Below are positions 46,740 through 55,749 of a stretch of 64,000 nucleotides of DNA, piece after piece. Within the stretch, counting starts at the first letter, position 1. Each line of letters begins with the position of its first letter. The DNA is taken from NCBI GenBank assembly GCA_902760645.1, contig CACWHC010000001.1, positions 62,001 to 126,000 on the forward strand, written 5' to 3'. The stretch comes from an uncultured bacterium (GTDB lineage Bacteria; Cyanobacteriota; Vampirovibrionia; Gastranaerophilales; Gastranaerophilaceae). A program made the position numbers and the translations under genes. The notes under the pieces were generated by a model. It did not search any database and was not told the DNA's origin. It saw nothing but the letters and a program-made list of their open reading frames with translations.

Positions 46740-47510
46740 ATGGAACAAAATTTAGAAACTAAAACTCCAAATGCTGATTTCCAAGACATCAGAGAAATTC
46801 AAAAATTTAATTGGGGTGCATTATTTTTCTGGTGGATTTGGGGGATATTTAACGGTGCCTTTAAACAAACATTCATACCATTTATAATATTGCTTGTTGT
46901 AAGTTTTATTCCTATTATCAATTTATGTGTTATATTTGCATCGGTAGGGATAATGGTATATTTCGGATTAAACGGAAACCAATGGGCATGGGAAGGTAAA
47001 ACCTGGAATAGTACGGAACATTTTAACAGCATCCAGAAGAGATGGGCTATTGGGGGAACCGTTTTAGGTACAACTGCTATAATGTTCCTGATATTATCTG
47101 TATTTGCAACTATAACTACTCTGAAAGCGATGAATAACTATATTACAGAAGATTATAAAACAGACAATTATATTTCAACAATTAATTTAAGCAGTGAACT
47201 GAAATATTCGCCTGACAGTAAAACACTGACAAGTAATATGATTAGTTCATTAAAAACAGTGAATAACAAAACACAAAATCATGAATTGTATAACGAGAAT
47301 ACAATATCGGTAAAAACATATGACAAAACTACTGGGAAAATTGCTACCAACGAATTATACTCTTTTGTCAAAAAAGGGAAAGAATGCAGTCTTAAAAAGA
47401 AAAATTGTTACATTGTAAAATATGAAATACAAGGTACTAAAGCCGTTCCGGAAAGAAAAACATTCTTTGACAGCAATGGTAAGACCAATGTGATAATAAT
47501 GAAAAAATAG
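46740..47510 (+). CDS. membrane protein of unknown function
   Basis: At 256 residues it has an N-terminal motif FNWGALFFWWIWGIFNGAF seen in small DUF2628-like membrane proteins. There are three to four hydrophobic segments (about 28-45, 47-80, 105-128) and a soluble C-terminal domain of about 120 residues with a beta-rich, Lys-rich look. AGGAG precedes the ATG. Role not deducible. Confidence 0.6.
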   Translation: MEQNLETKTPNADFQDIREIQKFNWGALFFWWIWGIFNGAFKQTFIPFIILLVVSFIPIINLCVIFASVGIMVYFGLNGNQWAWEGKTWNSTEHFNSIQKRWAIGGTVLGTTAIMFLILSVFATITTLKAMNNYITEDYKTDNYISTINLSSELKYSPDSKTLTSNMISSLKTVNNKTQNHELYNENTISVKTYDKTTGKIATNELYSFVKKGKECSLKKKNCYIVKYEIQGTKAVPERKTFFDSNGKTNVIIMKK

Positions 47511-47523
47511 CAAATATCAAAAT

Positions 47524-47556
47524 AAAAAAAGACAGAACATAAGTTCTGTCTTTTTT
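47524..47556. terminator. bidirectional terminator
   Basis: AAAAGACAGAAC and GTTCTGTCTTTT form a perfect 12-bp stem with a 4-nt loop. A and T runs on both sides serve the converging genes. Confidence 0.9.
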
Positions 47557-47569
47557 GGTATTCATATAA

Positions 47570-47836
47570 TTAAACTGATGCAGAAGCCTTATATGAAACA
47601 AGGCACTGAGCCAATTGATCGGGACAACTCGTAATTTTACCGCCGCATGTTGTTCCCTGCAATTTTTCTATTACATCATCAATCTTCATACCCTTTATCA
47701 AGGCTTTTATACCTTGTAAATTACCGTTACAACCGCCAAAAAATTCCGCATTTTCAATAATACCATCCTCACTTATCTGTACCTGCATAAGCTGGCAACA
47801 CACACCCTGCGGTTGATATTCAATAACTCTGCTCAT
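47570..47836 (-). CDS. TSCPD domain protein (TIGR03905 family)
   Basis: An 88-residue protein with the name-giving motif in ITSCPDQLA, a conserved CC pair near the N-terminus (QGVCCQLMQV), FGGCNGNLQGI and TTCGGK. TSCPD domains also occur at the C-terminus of class II ribonucleotide reductases; stand-alone versions have no settled function. AAGGAG precedes the ATG. Confidence 0.85.
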   Translation of the reverse strand: MSRVIEYQPQGVCCQLMQVQISEDGIIENAEFFGGCNGNLQGIKALIKGMKIDDVIEKLQGTTCGGKITSCPDQLAQCLVSYKASASV

Positions 47837-47882
47837 AACTTTCTCCTTTTTGCAGATTATACCATAAAGGTTAATTTTATGC

Positions 47883-47888
47883 TATAAT
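47883..47888 (+). promoter_or_regulatory. -10 hexamer before the AP-endonuclease-like gene
   Basis: TATAAT is followed by a short leader with AAGGG and the GTG start at 47911. It overlaps the upstream ATG, which decides the start. No convincing -35 is seen. Confidence 0.5.
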
Positions 47889-47910
47889 GAAAACCTTGAA
47901 AGGGATAATT

Positions 47911-48756
47911 GTGAAAAAAGATTATAAATTTGAAAGATTAAATTTTATAACAGCGGGGATGCCTTTAAGAACAGGTAAAGGCAGCTACCCTGAAGCATTC
48001 AATATCCTGCGGGAAATGAATTTGGACGGAATGGAATTAGAATTTGTCCACGGAGTCAGAATGAGTCCCGAAAGTCAAAGTATTGTAAAAGGTAATGTTG
48101 ATAACCATAATATGATTATTACCGCACACGCACCATTTTACATAAATTTGAATTCAAAAGAAGAAGAAAAAATTGAAGCAAGTGTGCAAAGAATTATTGA
48201 AACCGCAGCAACGGCATTTTCTGCAGGCGGTTTTAGCATAACGTTTCACGCTGCATTTTACATGGGGAAAGAAAAAGAAGCGGTATATGAACAGGTAAAA
48301 ACTCAGATAGAAAAAATTAATAATACATTAAAAAAAGGTAATATTGATATCTGGGTCAGACCGGAAACAACCGGGAAAGCAACGCAGTGGGGTGATATTG
48401 ATGAAATTGTAAGACTATCAAAAGAATTTGATAATGTACTTCCCTGTATAGATTTTTCACACATACATGCCAGAACAGCCGGTAAATACAATACTTATGA
48501 TGAATTTTGCGAAATTCTTGAAAAACTGGGGTCAATAGGTAATTACGCTATAGACAACTTTCATGGACATCTTGCAGGAATTGATTACGGTGCAAAAGGC
48601 GAAAAGAAGCACCTTGACCTTGAAGAATCCGATATGAACTATAAAGACCTCCTCAAAGCAATGAAATCTTTTGGAATTAAAGGAGCACTTGTTTGTGAAA
48701 GCCCAAGCATAGAAGATGATGCTTTATTGTTAAAGCAATACTACATGAGTCTTTAA
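47911..48756 (+). CDS. TIM-barrel AP-endonuclease/sugar-isomerase family protein
   Basis: A 281-residue AP_endonuc_2-fold protein resembling endonuclease IV. Metal-ligand strands are visible: AHAPFYIN, ITFHAAFYMG, RPETTGK, CIDFSHIHAR, NFHGHLAGID and VCESPS. It either incises abasic DNA or acts on a sugar substrate; the HIHAR and LAGIDYGAKGEKKHL segments lean to the endonuclease IV group. The GTG at 47911 with AAGGG is preferred because the ATG at 47887 lies inside the TATAAT of the promoter. Confidence 0.7.
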   Translation: MKKDYKFERLNFITAGMPLRTGKGSYPEAFNILREMNLDGMELEFVHGVRMSPESQSIVKGNVDNHNMIITAHAPFYINLNSKEEEKIEASVQRIIETAATAFSAGGFSITFHAAFYMGKEKEAVYEQVKTQIEKINNTLKKGNIDIWVRPETTGKATQWGDIDEIVRLSKEFDNVLPCIDFSHIHARTAGKYNTYDEFCEILEKLGSIGNYAIDNFHGHLAGIDYGAKGEKKHLDLEESDMNYKDLLKAMKSFGIKGALVCESPSIEDDALLLKQYYMSL

Positions 48757-48843
48757 TCTGTAATACATTTAATGTATTTTTTTAAAGTTTTACCTGAAAA
48801 ATGACGTATAATGTCATGCGTTTATCAAAAAGAGGCATCTTAT

Positions 48844-49212
48844 ATGTTCAATTCCGTAAACAATCCTTTCAACAGACGTATAGAATCATCAACATCGTCT
48901 GACACAAATGGCAGACAGCAACGTCAGCAGGAACAAAAACAGCAGGAAAGAAATCTTTTGGATGAAGAAGAACAGGACGAAGTCAGAATCGGCGGACGAC
49001 CTATTATGAGCGAAGATGATATAATCTATATGACAAAAGATTACATAAAAAGGCTGAAAGACGAATATCCGGGAGATGAAAAAGTCGCCCTAAAAGCTGA
49101 CCGATGGCTTGAAAAGTTTGATGTTAAAAAATTTATGAAGAAAAATCCGGATATAACAATATCAGACTTTAACATGATTATGTTTATGGAAACTGAATCA
49201 ATACGAAAATAA
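48844..49212 (+). CDS. small soluble protein of unknown function
   Basis: A 122-residue protein starting at 48844 with AAGAGG upstream; TATAAT at 48808-48813 is a likely -10. The first 50 residues are polar and Gln-rich (RQQRQQEQKQQER). The rest is helical with an alternating charged pattern (LKDEYPGDEKVALKADRWLEKF). No known domain. Confidence 0.6.
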   Translation: MFNSVNNPFNRRIESSTSSDTNGRQQRQQEQKQQERNLLDEEEQDEVRIGGRPIMSEDDIIYMTKDYIKRLKDEYPGDEKVALKADRWLEKFDVKKFMKKNPDITISDFNMIMFMETESIRK

Positions 49213-49219
49213 CTTTTTA

Positions 49220-49861
49220 TTATTTTATATCAGGGAAAAGATATTTAATGCCGTCATCACTTCTCCAACGAATAAAACCTGTTTTTGGAGTTCTGTCAAT
49301 ATCAACAACGGTAACGAGCATCCAATTACCTCTTACAAAATTCAAGTTAATCATACTTGGATGATTAATTGTGGAAATCTTCTTTTGGCTATCCGGAGAA
49401 CCATACATATATGTAACACTTTCCGGAGAACCTTTCAAAATTTTCAACCCGTATTTACGACCGTACATATTATAAAAATTCACCCAGGTATTAAATTTAT
49501 ACGGATCATCTTTTTTAATCCAACCTCTGTCACCTGTAGAACTGTTATATATAACTTCTACCCAGTCCTCAGTTTCATCTGTTACAGCCATCAGCGCGAA
49601 GTCACTTTTTTCCAGATATAAAACAAACAAATCCTGCTTCCTCAAATTCTGAGGAATAACATTGTCTTTACTCCATACAATTTTTTCTTTTACAGCAGAA
49701 TTTTCATCAGGTTCACTATACAATACAATAGAATTACCTACCTGATAAACTCCGAATGTATTAGTGTTACTTATACTGACATCTTCAGGTATAACATTTG
49801 CAGCCATTGCGGCAACACTAATCAGTAAAAATGTAAATAAAGATAAAACTGTTTTTTTCAT
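49220..49861 (-). CDS. secreted SH3-like domain protein
   Basis: Starting at 49861 (GGGAG upstream) gives a signal peptide MKKTVLSLFTFLLISVAAMA and a mature protein of about 190 residues. An SH3b-like segment runs from VYQVGNSIVLYSEPDENS to WVEVIYNSSTGDRGWIKKDD, followed by a second beta-rich domain ending GFIRWRSDDGIKYLFPDI. Such proteins often bind cell-wall peptides. It begins 4 nt after the pheT stop and is cotranscribed with it. Confidence 0.65.
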   Translation of the reverse strand: MKKTVLSLFTFLLISVAAMAANVIPEDVSISNTNTFGVYQVGNSIVLYSEPDENSAVKEKIVWSKDNVIPQNLRKQDLFVLYLEKSDFALMAVTDETEDWVEVIYNSSTGDRGWIKKDDPYKFNTWVNFYNMYGRKYGLKILKGSPESVTYMYGSPDSQKKISTINHPSMINLNFVRGNWMLVTVVDIDRTPKTGFIRWRSDDGIKYLFPDIK

Positions 49862-49865
49862 AAAA

Positions 49866-52346
49866 TTACTCCCTGAACGAAATATCTGCATATGCCTTTT
49901 GAAGTTTTTCTCTCACAGACTGCATATTTCTTTCAATTACATCATCAGTCAAAGTTGCATTTTCGTCTAACATTTTTATTCTGAATGCTAAACTTTTGTA
50001 TCCGTTTTCGATATTATCACCCTGATAAACATCAAATACTTCACTTCCTTTGAAAATGTTTTGCTGGACACCACTTTTTATAACTCTTTGGATATCTTCG
50101 CATGAAACTTTTTCGTTTATAACAAATGCCAAATCACGTTTTACCTCAGGGAACTGCGGCAAATGTTTAAATCTTGGTGTACTTTCTTTTATTATGGAAA
50201 TCAAAGCATCCACATCAACACTAAATATAAATGCATCCTGGTTCAACTTCAACTTATCCTTTAACAGCGGATGAATTTGACCGATATAACCTATTTCGGT
50301 TAATTGTTTACCGAGAAGTCCGATAGCTGCACTTCTGTACGGATGAAGAATAGTATTGGAATCCTTCATTGAAGATTCTTCCAGCGGAACAATTTTAATA
50401 CGTTTTTGTACCCCGAATTCTTCAAATAAGTTTTCTACAATACCTTTTACGGTAAAGAAATCAGGCTGAGTTTTAACCTGCCATTTTGAGTTTTCGATTT
50501 CGCCGGTAATTATGCCCTGAAGAACCTGAGTTTCTTTAACTCCGGAAAATTTTACATCAGCATCTTTTTCTACGACATAAGTTTTACCTATTTCGTAAGC
50601 CCAGAAATTCTTTTGTCCGTTATCGTAATTATATTTCATACAATTAAGAGAAGATACGGCTAAATTTTGCCTTAGCATAGTACATTCTTCACTAATCGGA
50701 TTCATAACCTTAACTGCTTTTTCATCGTCATACGATAACATATATTTATCCAAGAGCGGTTTGCCGACAAATGAAGTTGTTATAATCTCATTTAATCCTG
50801 CAGCCTGCATTAATCCGTGAAGTTTTCCGATAACTTTTTCTTCCAAAGAAATAACAGGGGTCATCATCTTTTGAGGAAGAGTCGGCGTAATTTTATCATA
50901 ACCGTTAATTCTTGCAATTTCCTCAATCAAATCAACTTCTCTTGTAACATCGTACGCTCTGAATGACGGAACAAGGAATTTAGCTGCTGCAACATTACCG
51001 CCTAATTTTTCAAACCCGAGTTTTTCTAAAATTGCATCACATCTTTCGGGAGCAATTTCACAACCCAAAAGTTTTGTAACCTGATTGTACCTCAACGTAA
51101 TTTCTATAGGTTCCAGTTTGTTTTTACCTGCTTCCACAACACCTTCCACTTCAGCATCAGCTAACTCAATTAATAACTGAATAGCTCGCATAAGTGCCGG
51201 TTTTACAGCTTCAATATCAATTCCTCTTTCAAATCTTGCACTTGCTTCACTTCTGTATCCTACACTTCTTGCACTTTTTCTGTTAAAAGCAGGAGTAAAA
51301 TATGCAGCTTCTAAAGCTATAGATGTTGTATTATCATCGATTTCCGAATTCAAACCGCCAAATACGCCGCCAATACATACAGGTTTTTCTTTTGTAGCAA
51401 TAACAACCGTATCATTGGTTAAATCTCTTTCAACTTCATCAAGCGTAACAAGTTTTTCACCAACTTTTGCACGTCTTACACAAAGATATCCGTCCAATTT
51501 ATTCAAATCAAATGCGTGCAGAGGACATCCGTATTCCAGTAAAACATAATTTGTAATATCAACAACGTTATTTATTGCTCTTATACCGGATGCCAATAAT
51601 CTCTTTTGCATCCAATCAGGTGACGGTTTGATTTTAATATTTTCTAAAATACCTACGGAATAATATTTACAAACATCTTCGTCAATAATTTCGACCTTAA
51701 ACTTATCAGTAGTTAAATCTCTTGTAGCTTCAATAGGATTAAATTTTAAAGGAGTGTTGAAAAGAGAACTCAATTCTCTTGCAACACCTATTACAGACAT
51801 CTGATCTCCGCGGTTAGCTGTCGGAGCAACATCAATTACTGTATCTTTTTCAAATCCCAAAACATTTTCAACTTTTTCGCCTAATTTTACATCAGGGAAA
51901 ATTCTGTTAAGAACGAGTATTCCATCTTCTTCCTGATAATTTCTGTCAGAAACTCCAAGTTCATCAGCAGAACACAACATACCTTGAGATTCAACTCCAC
52001 GAATTACCGCCGGAGTAAGCTCAAACTGCTCACCTGTCTTTCTGTCAAGCACTTTACTGCCAACACTTGCATAAGGTACAATTTGACCCACCTGAATATT
52101 CTGAGCACCACAGACAACCGTTTTTGTTGCAGAACCTGTATTTACAGTAACCAAATGTAAGTGATCAGAATTCGGGTGATTATCTATTTTCTCAATCTTG
52201 ACCGTAATAATATTAGTAAACTGAGGTTTTACTTCCTCAACACTTTCTACTTCCAAACCGCTCATAGTCAGTTCATGAGCTAATTGAGAATCCTCTATAT
52301 TTGATAAATCAACAAATTCATTTAACCAGTTTACCGATACTTGCAT
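49866..52346 (-). CDS. pheT: phenylalanyl-tRNA synthetase beta subunit
   Basis: An 826-residue long-type PheT. Domains in order: N-terminal tRNA-binding OB fold (about 40-150, VVCGAQNIQVGQIVPYA), B3/B4 editing domain, B5 (about 400-475), catalytic-like core, and the C-terminal FDX-ACB anticodon domain (FKHLPQFPEVKRDLAFVI). It pairs with PheS, which is not in the window. GAGGGG precedes the ATG. Confidence 0.96.
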   Translation of the reverse strand: MQVSVNWLNEFVDLSNIEDSQLAHELTMSGLEVESVEEVKPQFTNIITVKIEKIDNHPNSDHLHLVTVNTGSATKTVVCGAQNIQVGQIVPYASVGSKVLDRKTGEQFELTPAVIRGVESQGMLCSADELGVSDRNYQEEDGILVLNRIFPDVKLGEKVENVLGFEKDTVIDVAPTANRGDQMSVIGVARELSSLFNTPLKFNPIEATRDLTTDKFKVEIIDEDVCKYYSVGILENIKIKPSPDWMQKRLLASGIRAINNVVDITNYVLLEYGCPLHAFDLNKLDGYLCVRRAKVGEKLVTLDEVERDLTNDTVVIATKEKPVCIGGVFGGLNSEIDDNTTSIALEAAYFTPAFNRKSARSVGYRSEASARFERGIDIEAVKPALMRAIQLLIELADAEVEGVVEAGKNKLEPIEITLRYNQVTKLLGCEIAPERCDAILEKLGFEKLGGNVAAAKFLVPSFRAYDVTREVDLIEEIARINGYDKITPTLPQKMMTPVISLEEKVIGKLHGLMQAAGLNEIITTSFVGKPLLDKYMLSYDDEKAVKVMNPISEECTMLRQNLAVSSLNCMKYNYDNGQKNFWAYEIGKTYVVEKDADVKFSGVKETQVLQGIITGEIENSKWQVKTQPDFFTVKGIVENLFEEFGVQKRIKIVPLEESSMKDSNTILHPYRSAAIGLLGKQLTEIGYIGQIHPLLKDKLKLNQDAFIFSVDVDALISIIKESTPRFKHLPQFPEVKRDLAFVINEKVSCEDIQRVIKSGVQQNIFKGSEVFDVYQGDNIENGYKSLAFRIKMLDENATLTDDVIERNMQSVREKLQKAYADISFRE

Positions 52347-52449
52347 TTATATTCCCCTCTACTGTCTTAATTCATATTATAAATTTACAACAAACAGACA
52401 TTGATGTAAATACAACGAAAATTAAACAATAAATGTTCAAATTTACATA

Positions 52450-52487
52450 TAAAAGCAGCGGTCGATATACAAACAACCGCTGCTTTA
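52450..52487 (-). terminator. terminator of thrS
   Basis: AAAGCAGCGGT (52452-52462) pairs with ACCGCTGCTTT (52476-52486), an 11-bp perfect stem with flanking A/T runs. Confidence 0.85.
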
Positions 52488-52503
52488 TATTTAGAAATGT
52501 TTA

Positions 52504-54303
52504 TTATGCATCTTTTTTGGCAAAAGATTCATTGGCTCTTGATTTAATCTCTTTTTCGAGAATATCAATAAATTCTTCCACCTTGAAAGTACCGACTTGT
52601 CCGATACCTCTTGCACGAACCGCTACAGAACCTGATTCGATTTCCTTATCACCGATTACGCAAACATAAGGAATTTTCTTATCCTGTAAACTTTCACGAA
52701 TTTTGTAATTCATGCTTTCGGATCTGTCGTCCAATGATGCTCGGATACCTGCATCACGCATCTTTTTGTAAACAGTTTCTGCATAATCGGTATGTTTATC
52801 ATTACTGATTGGAACAATATTTACCTGAGTTGGAGCAAGCCAAGTCGGAAATGCTCCGGCATAGTGTTCAATAAGAATTCCGTGAAATCTCTCCATAGAA
52901 CCGAATATTACACGATGCAACATCAAAGGAGTCTTTAATTGTCCGTCCTTATCCTGATATTTTATATCGAATCTTGCAGGCAAATTAAAGTCTAACTGAA
53001 TAGTTGCACATTGCCAAGTTCTGCCGATTGCATCTTTTACCTTGAAGTCAATCTTAGGACCGTAGAACGCACCATCACCCTCGTTGATGTCATATTTCAT
53101 GCCTCTGCGATCCATAGCTTCTTTCAACCCTGCTTCTGCCTTGTTCCAATTTTCAATTTCCCCTACATAGCTTTCGGGACGTGTAGAAAGTTCAACTTCA
53201 AAATCCATTTTGAAAATTGCCATAGTATCAGCAACAAAATCAATGATTGCATTAATTTCATCAACTAATTGTTCAGGAGTACAGAAGATATGAGCATCAT
53301 CCTGAGTAAAGCCCTGAACACGAGTCAAACCTGATAAAGCACCTGATTTTTCTTTTCTGTATACCGTACCCAGTTCAGCCATTCTCAACGGTAATGAACG
53401 GTATGAATGCCTGTTTGCCTGATAAATCAAGATATGAAACGGACAATTCATAGGTTTGATTACATACTGGTCATCAGAATCCTCATCTTTTTGGACAAAG
53501 AACATATTTTCTTTGTAGTGATCCATATGTCCTGAAATTTCCCACAATTTTGATTTTGCAATTTGAGGAGAATAAACGGTAACATAACCGCGTTTTCTGT
53601 GTTCAGTTCTCCAGTAGTTTTCAATTTCTTCTCTTACAATAGCAAGATTTGGGTGCCATAGAACCAAGCCGCCGCCCAATTCTTCACGGGTTGAGAACAA
53701 GTCTAATTTGGCACCTAATTTTCTGTGATCACGTTTTTCAGCTTCTTCAATAAAAGTTAAATATGCAGCCAAATCTTCCTTTGTCCAGTATGCAGTAGCA
53801 TAAATTCTCTGAAGCATTTTATTTTTTTCATTACCCCTCCAGTATGCACCTGCAACTTTAAGTAACTTAATAGCATTTCCTTTTATATAAGAAGTGTTAG
53901 GAATGTGAGGACCTGCACAAAGGTCATTAAACAATACATGTCCGTCTTTATCTTTTGTCAAATACAAAGTAGGATTATCGTTTCGGTGTTCTTCCAGTAA
54001 TTCCGCCTTGTAAATTTCACCTTGCTCTTTAAATTCTTTAATTTGTGCATCAACATCAGGAATAACATATTTTTCGAAAGTAAGATTTTGTTTAATAATC
54101 TCTTTCATCTTTTCTTCGATTTTAACTAAATCTTCAGATGTGAATGCATGACCGTCCGTTAAATCAAAATCATAGTAAAAACCTTCATCAGTAGCAGGTC
54201 CGATAGCTAACTTTGCTGACGGAAACAAGCTCTGAACAGCTTGTGCCATAATGTGTGAAGTTGAGTGCCTCAACGTACGGAGCGTTTCGTTGTTCTTTTC
54301 CAT
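52504..54303 (-). CDS. thrS: threonyl-tRNA synthetase lacking the TGS domain
   Basis: At 599 residues it starts directly at the editing (N2/SAD) domain with HSTSHIMAQAVQSLFP; the usual N-terminal TGS domain of about 60 residues is missing. The catalytic core has PMNCPFHILIY, RMAELGTVYRKEKSGAL, GFTQDDAHIFC and HRVIFGSMERFHG, with zinc ligands in NCPFH and DDAH. A C-terminal anticodon domain follows. AAGGA precedes the ATG and an in-frame stop lies just upstream, so the shorter start is real. Confidence 0.95.
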   Translation of the reverse strand: MEKNNETLRTLRHSTSHIMAQAVQSLFPSAKLAIGPATDEGFYYDFDLTDGHAFTSEDLVKIEEKMKEIIKQNLTFEKYVIPDVDAQIKEFKEQGEIYKAELLEEHRNDNPTLYLTKDKDGHVLFNDLCAGPHIPNTSYIKGNAIKLLKVAGAYWRGNEKNKMLQRIYATAYWTKEDLAAYLTFIEEAEKRDHRKLGAKLDLFSTREELGGGLVLWHPNLAIVREEIENYWRTEHRKRGYVTVYSPQIAKSKLWEISGHMDHYKENMFFVQKDEDSDDQYVIKPMNCPFHILIYQANRHSYRSLPLRMAELGTVYRKEKSGALSGLTRVQGFTQDDAHIFCTPEQLVDEINAIIDFVADTMAIFKMDFEVELSTRPESYVGEIENWNKAEAGLKEAMDRRGMKYDINEGDGAFYGPKIDFKVKDAIGRTWQCATIQLDFNLPARFDIKYQDKDGQLKTPLMLHRVIFGSMERFHGILIEHYAGAFPTWLAPTQVNIVPISNDKHTDYAETVYKKMRDAGIRASLDDRSESMNYKIRESLQDKKIPYVCVIGDKEIESGSVAVRARGIGQVGTFKVEEFIDILEKEIKSRANESFAKKDA

Positions 54304-54582
54304 TTTTAATATCCTTTCATATCCTTTTACGCCTGCTTAGTTAAACAAAAACCCTCGTATTAACTAATTATCTGCAAACGCTTTTTGGGGCGGATCCCCC
54401 TAACTGTTAACAATTATTTTATATCACGGAAAAATATAAGAGTAAAGGAAATGTTATTTATCCTTAATTTCAGGCATTTTATAATATATTAAGTTTTGTT
54501 AATAATAATTTTACAAAAAACGCAAATTTTCTGAAATTATATACTTAATATATATAAGAGATAAATCGAGAGGTATAAGACT

Positions 54583-54876
54583 ATGGCAAATGATAGTCCG
54601 ATATCCGGCGTATCCGGAATTTCACAAATGCGAATGGTATTTCCAAACGATGTAGTTAATACTTACTCATCACGAATTTTGGACATTGATGCAGACGTCC
54701 AAACACAGAGTACCATGAGAATCGCAACTTATGTAAATTGCAAAACATTACCGACAAATATTACGGGACTGAACGGTCTGACACCACCTGATTCGGATTA
54801 TACAACCAACCCTATGCTGGGAACGATGGCACATAATGCACGGGGTGACGGCTCAACAATTGAACTTTTCGGATAA
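54583..54876 (+). CDS. small protein of unknown function
   Basis: A 97-residue polar protein (MANDSPISGVSGISQMRMVF at the start) with AGAGG upstream. It is rich in Thr, Asn, Ser and Pro and has no membrane segment. The next small gene follows 29 nt later, so the two probably form one unit. Not recognised. Confidence 0.55.
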   Translation: MANDSPISGVSGISQMRMVFPNDVVNTYSSRILDIDADVQTQSTMRIATYVNCKTLPTNITGLNGLTPPDSDYTTNPMLGTMAHNARGDGSTIELFG

Positions 54877-54905
54877 ATAAAAATATAAAGGACAGAGAGA
54901 AACGA

Positions 54906-55145
54906 ATGCAATTAAACGGAATCAACATACAACCAAAAATAGGCTCAGATTTTCAGGCACAATACGGTGCCGTTGATTCTGCTATTAATGCAAATACAAT
55001 GGTTCAGGTTTCTAATCCTTCAGCACAGCACTACGATCAGACAAGAGTAACCCAAAATACAAACCCTGAAAAAATTGCGGAAAATATTTCAAAATACGAA
55101 ACAGCACAGGGTAATTATATGAAAATGTTTCACGGAATAAATTAA
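54906..55145 (+). CDS. small protein of unknown function
   Basis: A 79-residue Gln/Asn-rich protein (QLNGINIQPKIGSDFQAQYG) with a C-terminal helix (KIAENISKYETAQGNYMKMF). AAGGA precedes the ATG. Second gene of a two-gene unit closed by a terminator at 55149-55180. Confidence 0.55.
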   Translation: MQLNGINIQPKIGSDFQAQYGAVDSAINANTMVQVSNPSAQHYDQTRVTQNTNPEKIAENISKYETAQGNYMKMFHGIN

Positions 55146-55148
55146 TAT

Positions 55149-55180
55149 AAAAAAACCTGAGAATTAATCTCAGGTTTTTT
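55149..55180. terminator. terminator after the small-gene pair
   Basis: AAAAAACCTGAGA and TCTCAGGTTTTTT form a long perfect stem with a short loop; it can also serve the minus-strand pilin remnant. Confidence 0.9.
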
Positions 55181-55194
55181 ATTTATAATTTGCT

Positions 55195-55749
55195 TTATTT
55201 CCATTTATAATCGTGTTTTATTTGCCATCCGTCATCAATAATTTTCTTGGCACAGGCATATCCTGAAGTCATCCATCCTGATGCACTGCTTAAGCAATCA
55301 TTTCCATGATCCCCGGCGTAAGGAATTACACTTCCACTATGAGTCAGTTCGAACATAAATGTGTCTTTTCCTAACTGATTAGGATTTTTATCACTACCGT
55401 TAATATCTATATATATTAATATATGAGTGTTTGCATCCCACGTCCAGCCACCACGACTATTTATTGCAAGGCAACTGCCATCATTAAGAATCCACCAAAT
55501 ATTTACTACATTCCATGAGTTTAGCTTACCACCACTGGCATACTTATAATATTTTGTAGTATCATCAGGCAAGCACATTTTTACTTCTGTCGAATATGTA
55601 GGATGCTCACCTCGTTCCGAATAATTTAAGTGCTTACTCAATTCATCGGCAAACATACCCTGGTCAAAATATTGAGGATGATTAAACTGTTGATGTACAA
55701 ACGGCATACCTAACATATCAGAACCGCCGTAATCGGCTCTTATAAATTT
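55195..55749 (-). pseudogene. pilin remnant lacking its signal and N-terminal helix
   Basis: The frame encodes the globular part of a pilin (MLGMPFVHQQFNHPQYFDQG to CAKKIIDDGWQIKHDYKWK), parallel in its end to the two other pilins here (WQFPKNYPLKW and WKIPKDYPLKF). It continues back without an FTLAE motif directly to the stop codon of the GGDEF gene (55750), in the same frame (KFIRADYGGSD). No ribosome site precedes the internal ATG at 55716. The N-terminal 60-90 residues appear deleted. Confidence 0.65.

Noticed and set aside
54304-54582. T-box or other regulatory leader for thrS
   Set aside because: No T-box sequence or specifier stem is visible; the short leader has a plain ribosome site. 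Otherwise the 280 bp hold only AT-rich DNA and a small GGGG/CCCC hairpin.
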